Shown here piece after piece: positions 23,119 through 35,700 of a DNA stretch of 64,000 nt. The stretch is taken from contig CM077159.1 in the NCBI GenBank assembly GCA_039583875.1, positions 3,592,371 through 3,656,370 on the forward strand, written 5' to 3'. A model generated the notes under the pieces. It was not told where the DNA came from. It did no database searches and worked only from the letters and a program-made list of their open reading frames with translations. The position numbers and the translations under genes are program-made. This stretch comes from Platanthera guangdongensis (Eukaryota; Streptophyta; Magnoliopsida; Asparagales; Orchidaceae). Positions within the stretch are counted from its first letter, which is position 1, and the number at the start of each line of letters is the position of its first letter.

Positions 23119-23688
23119 TTGCAACCAGCCTCTGTTGTTATAAATGCAGTTTCAGATACATCAAATGGTTCCTGGGCGGCCCAAATTAACCGAGATTCTT
23201 CTTGGTCGCCCCCGCCATTTAGTTGGCTGAAAATCAATTTTGACGGGTCCGTCCATCCTAACAATCGAGCGGGACTCGGATGCACCATTAGAAATAATTT
23301 TGGAGATTTGCTTGCTGCTAGGGGTGTTGGAATCAATAGTCGGTCTGTATGCATGACTGAAGTCAGAAGTGCCTTGCTCGGCCTCGAACTTATCATCAAT
23401 TTTTTGAACAATGTGACATGTATTTGCATTGAGGTTGACTCTGCAAGTGCCTGCGCTACACTTATGCGAGTGTTAGCGGGTTTCTATGATGGTGATGTTG
23501 AAGCTTCGCTCGCTCACGCTATGATGAAATGCCCAAGACTTGCCATCTATCAAATTGACCAGAAAGCAAAGTCTGCAGCGGATTATGTGGCCAACAATGC
23601 GCGTTCCTCTGATTTTGTTTGGGAAAGGGGAATTCACCTAACCCGTGCTTTATCTTTCATTCTCTCCAAAGATAGTAACCCGATGTAA
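23119..23688 (+). pseudogene. LINE1 ORF2, RNase H domain
   Basis: This continues LINE1 ORF2 after the copia insertion. It has an RNase H fold of the plant L1 type (RVT_3): INFDGSVHPNNRAGLGC (first Asp), EVRSALLGLEL (Glu), IEVDSASA (Asp) and SAADYVANNA (final Asp). It ends at a stop at 23686-23688, the true end of ORF2. RNase H would remove the RNA strand after target-primed reverse transcription. Confidence 0.88.
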
Positions 23689-23759
23689 TTCTTCCTTTTG
23701 CTATATTATATATATATAATATATATATATAGATATATATGGGCTAATGCCAATTTCAA

Positions 23760-23776
23760 GGAACCCAAAAACTTTG
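23760..23776. other. 17-bp 18S rRNA-identical sequence between LINE1 and LINE2
   Basis: GGAACCCAAAAACTTTG is the reverse complement of the conserved 18S segment CAAAGTTTTTGGGTTCC. It follows the 3' end of LINE1 (TAATGCCAATTTCAA) and is followed at once by the LINE2 5' region. The same position in LINE3 continues into a real 18S fragment (59363). It is interpreted as target-site sequence, i.e. a target-site duplication of the next LINE. Confidence 0.8.
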
Positions 23777-23825
23777 GGAGGGTTTTCTTTTCTGCCATCT
23801 TGTTTATCTTTCTTGTTGCTTTCTA

Positions 23826-24939
23826 GTGAGAGAAGCTCTGGGTATGGGGGAAGGCCGGTGGTCTTCCCCCTCCTTATTGGAGGGGGACAGTGAGGGGGGA
23901 GGTGAAGATCTGGTGGTTAAAAGTGCATGTGGGCTCGGTTTGGAGGAGGGCCTGGTGAATCCGGCGGGTTTGAGTGGTGGAAGTGGCATTTCGGGAAAGC
24001 TTCAAGCCTGTGATAAGACAGCAGTGCTGTCAAATCCAGCTTGTCATATCCCGCAAGCTAAGTGCAGTGGCGATTTATTTAATGGAAGTGGGGTGGATTC
24101 TGGAGCCATTTCGTTTGGCACGCCTTTGGTGAAGCAGCCAGCGACATCTCCTCTGTCTTCTCCGGCGTTGATCATTCCAGGCGGCAATGGAGTGGCAGCG
24201 GCTCAGTTTCTTTCTTCGTCAAAGTCGGTGGTGGATATGGTCCTTCCCTTGGCGACAGCGACATTTACTACCTGAGGAGGAATGGTTGCCTCTTCTTTGA
24301 AGACGGTTATGGTTCTAAGCAGATCTAGTGCAGATGGCGGTGGATCTGCGTTTGCTGGAATGCTGTGCCCAGATCTGGTGGATCCTCACTGGCCTAGGTG
24401 ATGAACGGAGACAGCGGCAGCACTTCGTTGGAGGTTTTGACGGCAATGACAGGTTAGCTGGGCTGGTGCAGATCGATGCTGATCTGGAGCAGGAAGGTAT
24501 ATCTCTCAGTCCCTGGGAGAGTCTTGATGTGTGTGGTGGTAATGTGGTAACTGTGGCCAATAGCATTGATCCATGGGTGTTGGGAGGCTCAATGTCAGGC
24601 GGCAGTTTGGTTTCTGGAGCAGTGCAGAATAACGGGTGCGAGCCAAGGGTGTTTGGAGGCTCGCCACCACCGACGGCGGCTGGACCAAGCCTGGGGACGG
24701 TGGGGGTAAACCATGTATTGGGTGCTGCATTTAGTGTTACTGGCGGCATCTCTGGAGCTCCTACCCCCACTCAGATACAGGCGGAGTCCGGCGTGGCACA
24801 GACGGAGGACATGGAGGATGAACCGGAACTGGACGATGCAAATCTTGACACAATGGAAGAAGCTTTTGACCCGTTGGCGTGTGGTGCTAAATCAGAGAGA
24901 ATGGGCTTCCCTGCAGGCAGAAGTTTGGATGAAAATATT
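23826..24939 (+). pseudogene. LINE2 ORF1, N-terminal part
   Basis: A Gly/Ser-rich low-complexity protein runs in one frame to 24275 and then, after a frameshift or stop region, in a second frame from about 24328 (LAGLVQIDADLEQEG, EDMEDEPELDDANLDTMEEAFDPLA). It is cut at 24939 by the Sirevirus. The second frame is continued exactly at 44347. The N-terminus of plant L1 ORF1 is poorly conserved, so the start is uncertain. Confidence 0.65.
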
Positions 24940-26683
24940 TGAATGAATTAGTGCCTAACCACCTAGAGGGGGAGGGTGAATAGGTGTAATTCCTGTTTTT
25001 ATTTTAAGGCAGCAAATCAATTCAGTTATTTACTTAGCAGCAGTAAATGTTACAGCTAACACAACACAACAATCAAAAAAAACATTCAATCACAGAGTGC
25101 ACACAGATTTTAAAGTTCTGGGTACATCCACTTTCCCCCTTCGCCTATCTAGCAGTGTGCTAGATTCGGCATAACTTCTGCACTTCACCTCAGATCCTCA
25201 GATCTTACAACTCAGAACCCCAAACAAGGCTCCTACAACTCAGGCAATCTGCCCTATCTCAGCCTACACAAGGCCTATAACTTAGAGATATCAATCTCCT
25301 ACAACTCAGGCTCACAGCCCTACCTCAGCCTTCAACAAGGCCTACCACTCAGAGAAAATATTCTCGTACACTCAGTCTTTATAAAATAGGCTTACAACTC
25401 AGATCTAGAATGGATCCTACAGAAAATAATGTTTATAAAGTGTTTTACCACCACCCAGGTAGAGAGAGAAGGGATGGATGGTTTCTTGATCAGTTCTTGG
25501 AAGCAACTGATGGCAGAGCACAACCTCTCTTAGCTTTCTTCAAAGCTTCTTGAATCTGAACTCAGTAGGGTTGAACTCTTGAGAAGTTGATCTTCAATCA
25601 GCTTCTGACTTGAGATTCAGATCTCAATCTGAATCTTTCTTGGCAGCCTGGTTCAGCAACTGCACTTCTTAGATGGAGCTCTCTCTCTCCAACTTCTTAG
25701 ATCTTCTGTCGAAGGTCTTCTTCTTTGAGTGTTGTTAGTTGTGTATATTCTTCAATCTTCTTCTTAATTATTGTTGTCTTCTGTTGAAGGAGAAAGCCTT
25801 TTATATAGTCTTCCTCCATGGTAACCGGCTGATCCGGTTTCTAACAAACTTCTGACAGCTTTGACAGTTGTAGTAGACCGGTTAGAAATGACAGCTGTCA
25901 AGTCATCCAGTCACTTCTTGAAATACTGTCTCTGTCTGAAAGTGTCGAGACTGAACTTCATCATGTGTCGACACAAGTAGTCTAAGTGTCGACACAACAG
26001 GACTAAGTGTCAACACAAGCCTTGGTGGTGTCGACACAACTCCTTTGTTGTTGTAATTGCTTCTCGACACAGCTTCTTTAGAATGTGTCGACACTGATTC
26101 TGTGTATCGACACAAGCCTTCTTTACTTTAACTTTGTTGAAACTTGTTGTGTGTCGAAACATCTCCTTTGTGTTGACACAAGTACTTCTTTACTTTAACT
26201 TTGTTGAAGCTTTGTTGTGTGTCGACATAAGTCCTGTGTGTCGACACAGTTGATGTTGACAAATACTTCTGTGTGTCGACACTGCCTCTATGTGTCGACA
26301 CATTTGATGTCGACTAAGTATTCCTGTGTGTCGACACTGCCTCTTGGTGTCGACACAGTTAATGTCGACAATGCTTCACTATGTGTCGACATAGCCTCTG
26401 TATGTCGACACATTCCTTCTGCTGTCGACACAGCCTTTCCAAGTGTCGACACAATCTACTCCAAGTGTCAACACAGCTTTTCTCCTATGTCGACATAAGC
26501 CTTCATAAGTGTCGACACAACTTCTCTAGATGTCGACACATGGACTTAGAAATTTTTCTGCATTCCTGCATTTACTTAACCTGCACATATAAACTCAAAA
26601 CGCGTCAAATACACCTTGATGCATATCATTGAGTAGGGTGAGGCGGCTTCAAATCTGGTACACATTTTCCAATGTACCCAACA
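24940..26683 (-). repeat. 3' LTR of the Sirevirus
   Basis: 1744 bp. It matches 42592-44341 along its length, with scattered substitutions and a small deletion near 25110. It contains a minus-strand TATA box (25800-25807) and about two dozen GTGTCGACAC-like palindromes at about 25950-26545. The plus-strand ORFs here (e.g. 26217-26632, rich in MCRH/VSTQ) are translations of the palindrome array, not genes. Confidence 0.9.
25950..26545. repeat. GTGTCGACAC palindrome array, 3' LTR copy
   Basis: About two dozen copies or one-base variants of the 10-bp perfect palindrome GTGTCGACAC at irregular spacings, upstream (on the element strand) of the TATA box. Equivalent to 43590-44205 in the other LTR. 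Confidence 0.85.
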
Positions 26684-26948
26684 ATCTCCCCCTATTTGGA
26701 GAAGTCATAACCCTTAGTCAATGATATACACCATACATAACAAATACACATTATGATGTATAAAAATATTATATGACAGGGTAACTACTTAAAACAAAAC
26801 ATATATAAGATATCATCACAGAATAATAATGCTAACAGATTAAGCATTAAACATTATTTTGTTCCAACTTCCAATAGTTTCTTTAACAAAAGTTTACATA
26901 GATTTTAACACAAAAGATTACAATGTTATAAAATCTAGTAAAACTAAT

Positions 26949-28451
26949 CTAAGGCTGCTCTGGCTCCTTAATGACAATTCCTTGGCCTGATTTGATCTTG
27001 GCTTGCACAGGAGCATCAGTATCATCAGCTGACTTCTTGCCCTTAAGATCTTTATTCTTTTGCTCTTCAGCTCTTGATTTTTGCCTTTTAAAGTAATGAA
27101 AATGCTTAGGGAAATATTTGCTAGGCTCCTGAGCATTAGGAGGTAGCTTCCCTAGTTTTGCCTTTCTTCTGTACTGAACTATGGCTTCTTGCCTGGCCTC
27201 ATGCTTTTGCCATTCTTGTGCAAAGTACCATTTACCCCTATCATGGGTCTTATCCTTTACAGCTTTCCAAGCAGTCAGTATAATGTTCCTGGATGTTGCA
27301 CTCCACTGCTCAAAATCAGGCTTTAATTCAGCCTGTTCTCTGAATCTTTTCTTAGACAATAGAGCTTCTTGCTCTTTCAAAACTGCCTCTAACACAGGCT
27401 TGTCTACTTTCTCTATGATCACATTTTGAGCACCTTTTGGAGGGCTGTACATGGACTGTACTTCTTGATGTATCATCTCAAAATCTACTGGAGGATAAAT
27501 TACTGGAGCAACTTCAGCTTGTTCACCTCCAAAAGAAGCATGGTGTATTCTAGATTCAGCCACATTGTCATCATCACAAAGGGGTGGATATCTAGGTGTG
27601 GCTCTGATGCTATTGGAAATCCATTTAGCATGGTCAGATCCTGCTTTGATTAATACTCTCTCCCCCTTTATGACTTCTCTAGCAACATGATCTCTGAGAT
27701 CATCCTTCTGAAATCTGACCTGTTCATCCATATAATTGACACCATCTTTATAGAATGCCTTTAATTTCAGTAGCTGACCAGAAATAGTCTTTTGAGAGTC
27801 CTGAATAGCTGTTTTTACAGCAGCTATTCCTTCCTGGAAGTGCTTATCAAACTCTACCTGGGTTGTAGCCTTTTCCTCAGTCTGGGCAGTAGCAAGATTC
27901 TTCATTTCTATAACAATCACATTATTTGATTCTGTTAGATTATCATTCATCCTAAGTTGATTCTCTAGTGCATAGCCTTGCTTTAGAGCTATATCATCAA
28001 CTTGTGTCTTGATTTTCTCTTGGTGTGTGGCTAGGAAAACCACAGCATTTCCACTATTGTGGAAACAATCAGTCATTTCTTTCTTATGCTGATTAACTTC
28101 AAACTTTATAGATTTTATATTTGTAGCCAAGGAGAGTTGTAGATCTTTATGAGTTTCATCCAAATACTTCTCCATGACAATCCTTTGCTCATCCAACTTC
28201 ACTTGCATGGATACTAACAAAGAACTATAATCAGTTGTTAGGGCAGGATGTGGAGCAACAGTTTGTAGTGCCTTCTTGTAGCTTTGGCTTCTCCTTTTGA
28301 AGACTATTAGCTTCCTCTTCTTTGCTTGAACCTCAGCTGCATTCTCAGAATCAGAGGTACTGGCTATATTTACTCTATCCTTTGGACAAGGAGGCAATTC
28401 GTATGCAGTCTTAGGTAGCTCCCCATGAGTCCTTTTCTCCTCCTCAGTCAT
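26949..28451 (-). pseudogene. Sirevirus ORF3, C-terminal part (coiled-coil, env-like position)
   Basis: A long open stretch of 500 codons ends at 26949, between RNase H and the 3' LTR. I see no enzymatic motif. The central part is rich in heptad-like Leu/Ile/Val with many Glu/Lys/Gln (MQVKLDEQRIVMEKYLDETHK and onward), i.e. a probable coiled coil. The C-terminus is basic (Lys/Glu-rich). Some Sireviruses carry an ORF here that has been called envelope-like, but nothing here proves a membrane or fusion role and I see no clear transmembrane segment. This part is joined to the upstream pieces by a stop/frameshift near 28455-28475. Confidence 0.6.
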
Positions 28452-28471
28452 TGTATTCTCCCCCTGAGTTT

Positions 28472-29756
28472 CTACTTACTCCCCCCCTCAAAAGCAGTTT
28501 TCTCCCCATCAAAACCAGCATGCTCCCCCTCAATATTAGCTTGTACTAAATCAGGAAACAACTCTTCTAAGGTAAACTCTTGTTGAGAAGACATAGGAGA
28601 TTCTCTTATCTTTGGAGCATCAGCAACAACAGATGTATCTTCCAAGATAATATCTTGTGCTTGATTGTTTAGTTGTGTTGGCTGGTCAACATCAATCAAA
28701 GATTCAGTTTGTATTTCATCCTCAATATTGAAAATTGATTGATTTACTTCACTGATTACCTCAAGAATTGTTTGTGTTGCCATTTCACTGTCCAAGTGAG
28801 TAGGCACTTCCTCATGGTGAGGCTCCCCCTGGAGTGGATCCAGGTGGATGGGGCTAGCAGATGGTTGCTCCCCCAGCCTCTGTGCATCTTCATTTCTTAC
28901 TGGTGACCTGTCAGCATTATTAGCCTCTTCCTCATTTGAACTGGAAGCTGCTTGCTTCTCTGAACTACTGGAAGGTTCATGAGCCATTTTGTTTTTCTTC
29001 TGCTTCCTCTGTGATGGGGTTTCCTTCTCTGGAGTAGGCATGTCCTTAGTTAATACTCTCTCCCACCTGGAGATGATCCTGATGTTCATCCTTCTCATAT
29101 GATTTATCTTAGTTCCAGCTGACTGTTCCATCACTTCAGGTACTGATCTAGCTAAATACAAGCTCATAATCCTTCTCATATTTGGCTTCTTTATACTTTC
29201 TTTAATCTTGTCAAAAATGACTACAGACCAACTAGTGTTTAGTCTATAGATGATTGGAACCCTAGTTTCATAAGGGAGAACATGTATGCAGAAATTATAT
29301 CATGCCCCCTGGTTTACACAGAATCACTTTACTTACAACTTCAGACAAGAACTTTCCTTGCATATTCATGCCTTTCCTATTCAAGGCTGAGCCAATCTTC
29401 ATGGTGGAATCCAGTCCACACCATTGAAGTGCTTCCCTTAGCTGAGATGCAGGTACATCTACTTCTTCCTGTATTCTAGGCAAGTGAAGAACTTTTCGTA
29501 AACTTTTCTGGGTGATTTTCACCTTTACACCATGGACTATGGATCTAATTTTGAGTCCAGTTTGATCTAAGGTAGCAGCTCCAAAGAATTCTAGTATTTC
29601 CTTCTTCTAAATTTTTGTTGGTTTAGAAACTAGATACTCCAACCCATTATCTGCAATTAGAGTTACTACAGCTTGAATTTCAGATTCCGCTGCATCAAAC
29701 ACATTGCATACCAGTTCGTATCCTTCATTGACATTATCCTCGATCTTTGGAGCCAT
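28472..29756 (-). pseudogene. Sirevirus ORF3, N-terminal part, broken
   Basis: ORF3 probably begins at an ATG at 29756 (MAPKIEDNVNEGYELV). A stop follows near 29607, then the same frame continues (KKEILEFFGAAT..., ITQKSLRKVLHLP, SEVVSKVILCKPGG) to a stop near 29295. A frame change leads into 29179-28472 (MRRIMSLYLARSVPEVMEQ, then an acidic Ser/Glu-rich region ending FEGGSK). At least two stops and one frameshift are present. Gypsy-2 is inserted three bases upstream of the ATG. Function unknown. Confidence 0.55.
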
Positions 29757-29759
29757 TAG

Positions 29760-30829
29760 TGATGGCACAGCCCCTCCTCCACCATTTGAAGACGATGCTG
29801 ACGATGCTGCTGATGATCCGGTTGATAAGGCCATACGACTCAAGGACGTGAGGCAGCACGATGACGCTAACGGAAGGCTACGCTACAACCTCCGCCCGCG
29901 ATGTGCTACCGCCACGGCAACGCATTAGCTTTATTTATTTCCTTTTCGTGCACTCTATTTTATATTTGGAATATAAAATTATCCTATGCTTATGTGATAA
30001 TTTTATATTCATTGCATGTGTTGTTATTTTTTCATTTTGAACTATTTTTAGTATTGGTGTGCAATTAGCCATTCGGATGGATGAGATTAAATCTCCATCA
30101 TGAAGGGCTAAGGCTTGTTTGTAACTCCTATTTAAAGGAGGCTATTATGAAGAGTTAAAGTATTGGAAAAAAGAAACCCTAAATCCCCCTTGAGGAATTT
30201 CGGCCACCAAGGAGAGAATCCTATAGCCGCCCCCCCTTGGTGTGAAGCCAAACCTTGCCTCCTCCATCCCCATTCGTTGCGACTCCGACGTGGCTTCTAT
30301 CGGTGCGACTCCGTGGAAGAAGGAAGCAGCCCCATTCGGTGTGAAACCGGTGGATCCGTGGAGAGAGTGATTCTCCCACAGTTATCTTGTGTGAAACGCT
30401 TTCCGGTTGGGTAATCTCTTTCCTCTTCCTTGTGTGATTCTTCTCCTTAGTTGCGGTGGATTTTCGCAAATCATTTTCTCCGGATCTTTAAATTAATCGC
30501 TGCAAGTTTTGAAACGAAAACGCCGTTGCAAGGCTTTTTATTTCCGGATCGGGTGGATCCTATTTGCCTGAGCGGATCTTGGCCTATAGCCTTGATCTTG
30601 CTCTCAAAAAGGAGTGGCAACCTTTGTGTTTTCTTGGAGAATATTCCGACTCAAATTTCCGATCGTTGTTTTTGAGTCGACCATTCCTCCCTTGTTGTTT
30701 GTGCTGCGTTTTGTGATGAGGAACTACTGTGGGCGATAGGTGTTGTGTAGGTGCGGTAGATCTACGACGTGTAGAGCGGAGATAGAGCGTTAGATCCGTG
30801 CAGATCTCCGATCCGACATCCCTACATCA
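29760..30829 (+). repeat. 5' LTR of gypsy-2
   Basis: 1070 bp, TGATGGCACAG...CCTACATCA. Its first ~170 bp still encode the C-terminal tail of the polyprotein (…LRYNLRPR…), as in the 3' LTR. A TATTTAAA box lies near 30130. Confidence 0.9.
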
Positions 30830-31100
30830 ATTTGGTATCAGAGGCGGTCATTGCAACTTTCACGTTGCAAACATCCTCTCTGCGTTCCTTGTTGGAGATC
30901 GGATCGTTAGAAAATCAAAAAAATTATTTTCTGTGGTGTGCCAATAGCGGGCTGAAATCTTTATTTTTCAGCAAAATTTCAGAAATGTTTTTTTTAACGA
31001 TCTACGTGTTATTCACATTGGGAATATATAAAAATATCTTATTTTCAATATATCTACAGCCCTAGGAAAATTCATCTTGCCCGGGGCCTCCCAAACCTGA

Positions 31101-32732
31101 ATGCGCACTAGGCTAGGAACGGAGTACGCAACCCCGTCTACGTCTAGGATGGCTGCGAACGAGCATGGTGATCCCAACACCGAGGCTATAGCGGGTCTTC
31201 GTGCCGAAATGGCTGAGCTTAGGAACGTCTTAGCCCAGATCCTACAAAATCAGGAAAGGCGACCCCCACATCCCGTTAATGCTGGGCAGCCCAACCGGCA
31301 CCAACCGAACTTTGACTCGGATACTGAGGGAAGCTCTCCCCGTGTGCCCCCTCGATAACCCCGCCCCGAGCGAGGCTTTGATATCACGAGGGCCATCAAG
31401 ATAAATGCCCCCACCTATGATGGCATGGGAGATCCCCAGATCTTCCTCCATTGGGCTATAGACATGGAGTGTTATTTCGAATGACACAACCTCACGGAAC
31501 CCCAAAAGGTTCAGGTTGCCAGGATGAAATTAACGGGACGTGCCAAAACTTATTGGCTGAATGAAGAACGTAGGTTAAGAGTTGGGCATGGGGTCCCACT
31601 CATTGGATGGGCTGTGATGAAGAACCTGCTGACCGATCAGTACGTTCCCGCGTACCATCGGACTCAGATGTTCGATGAGCTTGCCACCCTTCGGCAAGGA
31701 TCAATGTCTGTTGCTGAATATATGGGAGAACTTAAGGACCGTATGGTACGATGTAACCTTCGAGAGCTCCCCGAAGTCACTTTATCTAGATTTCGAAAGG
31801 GACTTCACCCCGACATTTAGTGGAAACTCTTGCGTTACGGTCATACGGACTTGAATATGACTTTCAATGCCGCCTTGTACATTAAAAAGCACCTAGCATC
31901 TAAGGCTCACTCCCGTTATTCTAGTACGAAGAATAAGTCCACCCCTGGGGCATCTTCTTCTACATATCCTGATAAGGGAAAGTTCAAATCTACCGAGTCA
32001 AAGTCAATCGTGATCACCGCTAGGAACTCCAAGAACCCTGCGAGTGAGCGTGTCCCTATCGGGAAGGTTAGCAAGGCTAACACCACTTGTTACTCTTGCG
32101 GTATTCAAGGCCACTATGCCTACGAATGCCCAACAAAGACAAAAACACTAGCCTTATTAGAGTCAACTACTGACCCTGACGATTACGTATACGAGGCCGC
32201 AGAGGAGAGTGACCCCGAAGGAGTCCCTAGTGACTTAGAGGATGATCACCCCCTTATGGTGATGCGTTGTATCTTGACCACTCCGCGTCCATTAGATGAT
32301 TGGAAGAGGACGAGCATATTTTCTCTGATTTTTAAGAGTGGCGAGAAGCTTTGCAAGCTGATTATTGATAGTGGTAGCTGCGTGAATGTCGTATCTGAGA
32401 ACGTCGTTGCACGTATGCCCTTGGTCACGGAACCGCACCCGACTCCATATCAGGTCGCTTGGATCAACAAGCACTCTGTACCCGTTACCAAACGATGCCT
32501 GGTCCCACTCTCATTCAAATCCTACATTGATGAGGTGTGGTGTGATGTCCTTCCGATGGACGCTTGTCATGTGTTGTTAGGCCTCCCTTGGCTATACGAC
32601 CGTGATGTTACACATTTTGGTAGAGCCAATACTTATGAATTCAAATTCAATGGCAAAACCATCACTTTGAGGCCGACCATCCCAAAGGAGCCCGTAGTCT
32701 TGGCTAAGGACACCACTATTCCGGTAGAATGA
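31101..32732 (+). pseudogene. gag: Gypsy-2 gag and protease
   Basis: ATG at 31101 (MRTRLGTEYATPSTSRM) begins a frame also seen in gypsy-3. The gag core is FDITRAIKI, YDGMGDPQIFLHWAIDMECYFE, SVAEYMGELKDRM; the CCHC knuckle is CYSCGIQGHYAYEC; the protease motif is LIIDSGSCVNVVS. In-frame stops at 31356-31358, near 31482 and at 31818-31820 replace codons that are Glu, Trp and Gln in gypsy-3, and a stop at 32730-32732 follows the protease. All are single substitutions. Confidence 0.87.
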
Positions 32733-32738
32733 AAAACG

Positions 32739-35700
32739 TTGAATCTAATTGGTAGGAAAGAGTTTGAGAGAGATCCGTTCTTTGATGGAATCATGTATGC
32801 GCTAGTTCTCTTAAGTGCGAAGCCCGATTCTAGCATTTTGGACGAGTTACCTAGTGAGTTATGGGTACTGTTGGAGGAGTATAGGGACGTGTACCCGGAT
32901 GAGTTTCCGCCCACGTTACCCCCGCTTAGGAATATCCAGCATGCGATAGATCTCATCCCGGGGTCTTCCTTGCCAAATCAGCCACATTACCGACTCCACC
33001 CCGCAGCTCACCTGGAGTTGCAGTCTCAGATAGAGGGCTTGCTAGCGAAAGGTTTTATTAGGAATAGTATGAGTCCATGTGCTGTACCAGCCCTACTTGC
33101 CCCCAAGAAGGATGGTACATGGAGGATGTGCGTTGATAGCCGGGCTATCAACAAAATCACCATCAAGTATAGGTTCCCCATTCCCCGCCTAGATGATTTG
33201 TTGGATGTCTTGTCTGGAGCCACCGTATTCTCCAAATTAGATCTTTGGAGTGGCTATCACTAGATTAGGATACGAGAGGGCGATGAGTGGAAGACGACGT
33301 TTAAGTCGAAGGATGGTCTGTACGAATGGCTTGTGATGCCCTTTGGGTTGTCCAATGCCCCTAGTACCTTCTCCCGGATGATGACATATGTCTTTCAGCC
33401 ATTCATGGGAAAGTTCGTTGTCGTCTACTTTGACGATATTCTGATTTATAGCACCTCTACTACCGAGCACATCTCCCACATGAGAGTGATCCTTTCCACC
33501 CTGCGAAAGGAGACGTTATTTCTCAACCTTAAGAAATGCACTTTCTATGTCTCGGAGGTAGAGTTCTTAGGCTATATAGTCGGCTCCGAGGGTATCCGAG
33601 TCGATCCGGGCAAGGTCCAGGTCATTAAGGACTGGCCCGTGCCAACCACCCTACGTGAGGTGCGTAGTTTTCATGGGTTAGCCACGTTTTATCGTCGTTT
33701 CATACGAGACTTCAGTAGTATTATGGCGCCTATCACGGACTGTATGAAGAAGGGAGAGTTTGCGTGGACGAAGTCCGCCACCCATGCTTTTGAACGAATC
33801 AAGGAGCTTATGACCGAGGCACCTGTCTTACGTCTACCTGACTTTGCTAAAGTCTTTGAGCTCACATGCGATGCGTCTGGGGTAGGGATTGGAGGTGTCT
33901 TGAGCCAGGAGGGCCATCCCGTTAGTTATTTTAGCGAGAAGTTGTCCGACCCTAAGTTGAACTACTCAAATTATGATAGGGAATTTTATGCTGTAGTCCG
34001 ATGTCTACACCATTGGAGGCACTATCTCCTCTCCAAGGAGTTTGTGATCCTCTCCGATCATGAGGCTTTACGTTTCATCAACGACCAGCATAAGATTAGC
34101 CCACGTCACGCTAAGTGGGTCGCTTTCTTACAAGGTTACACGTTTAATCTCAAGCACCTTAAGGGAGCTGATAACCGAGTCACGGACGCCCTTAGTTGTG
34201 TTACTCTTTTACTCACCTCTATGGAAGTACATGTTATAGGGTTTGAGCGGATTAAGGATGAGTACGCCACGTGTCCTGACTTCCAGGACTTCTATCTTTC
34301 TGCCCAGGATAGCTCCCCCACGACGATATCTGCCTACGTCATCAAGAACGGTTACCTGTTTAGGAATGAGAAACTATGTATTCCACAGTCATCGTTACGC
34401 CTACATATCATATGGGAGTTGCATAGCGGAGGGTTGAGTGGCCACTTCGGTAGAGATAAGACCATTACGTTAGTCGAGGACAAATTCTATTGGCCAAAAC
34501 TTAAGGTTATGGTGGGATAGGTAGTGAGTAGCTGCCGCACGTGTCAGGTGTCTAAGGGTAGTAAAACCAACGTAGGATTATATACACCCTTGCATATTCC
34601 CTCCATGCCTTGGGTAGACGTTAGTATGGATTTTGTATTAGGCCTCCCCGTTACCCTACGCCGTCACGACTTAATTTTTGTAGTTGTGGATAGGTTTTCA
34701 AAGATGGCTTATTTCATCCCGTGCAGTAGGACGAATGATGCATCTCACTTCGCTAAACTTTATTTTAAAGAAGTCGTTAGTCACCGTGGAGTGCCAAAGA
34801 CCATAGTATCGGATAGGGACGTAAAATTCACTAGTTATTTTTGGAAGACTCTTTGGATATTAATGGGAACGAAATTATTATTTTCCTCTGCCTATCATCC
34901 CTAAACTGATGGGCAGACGGAAGTGGTTAATCGGAGCTTAGGAAATTTGTTACGATGCCTTGTGCGTGATCACAAGAGCACTTGGGATATTCTCCTTCCC
35001 CATGCCCAGTTAGCCTACAATAATTCCAAGAATAGGTCTACGGGTCTGTCTCCGAATGAGATTGTCCACGGGTATAAGGCTCCTGTGCCGCTTGACTTGG
35101 TGTCATTGCCCCCAACATACAAGGCAAGTCAGTTTGCACAATCCTTCGCCCAGCACATCCATGATTTACACGCACGTATACGGGCCACCTTGACTACGCA
35201 ATACGAATCTTATCAAGCGCACGCTAATTTACATAGGAGAGTATCAGACTTCAAGATTGGCGATCTAGTTTTAGTCCGTTTGGTTCCCGAACGCTTGCCA
35301 ACTGGCACCGTTAAAAAGTTAGCACCAAAGCGCGCCGGCCCTTTTCGGATTATTAAGAAGTTAGGTGACAACGCTTTCGTTTTGGACTTGCCTGCTGATT
35401 GGGGTATCTCCCCCATTTTTAATGTTTCAGATTTAACGATGTTTGTGTCACCACCACAAGAGTTGATTTCTTTGTCGTCTTCTTCTCCCACTGAAAATTC
35501 TCATGGGTTGCGGAGTGGTAGTACAGATGATCTCTTTTTCGGTCCCCACAGGTATATCATCGGATGGTAAGTTGCCTTCTTTCCTTCCTACTGCTAATGT
35601 GTTCCCCAGGTTTCCACGGACGTTTTCCACTCCAGAGATGATACTTGATGCTGAGCCTGTTACCACTACTGATGGCGACACCCACCGCTTTCTCATCCGT

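Larger units (their letters stand above)
17752..23121. repeat. Target-site duplication ACTTG around copia-1
   Basis: ACTTG at 17752-17756 and at 23117-23121 directly flanks the LTRs. This is the 5-bp duplication expected of an LTR-retrotransposon integrase. Confidence 0.92.
14459..23776 (+). mobile_element. LINE1: L1-type LINE, 5' truncated, interrupted by copia
   Basis: The segments 14459-17756 and 23122-23759 form one ORF2: endonuclease, RT, zinc-binding domain and RNase H. Excising the copia insertion with one TSD copy restores the same frame across the gap. The 5' part with ORF1 is missing: the element starts inside the endonuclease, directly against a gypsy LTR. The 3' end is an AT-rich tail ending TAATGCCAATTTCAA. 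After it comes GGAACCCAAAAACTTTG (23760-23776), identical to plant 18S rRNA, and then the next LINE. Confidence 0.88.

Noticed and set aside
26217..26632. Plus-strand ORFs rich in Cys/His (MCRH..., VSTQ repeats), also at 43875-44290
   Set aside because: They are translations of the GTGTCGACAC palindrome array of the Sirevirus LTRs. Both frames and both strands are open because the unit lacks stops, and the copies in the two LTRs differ freely.
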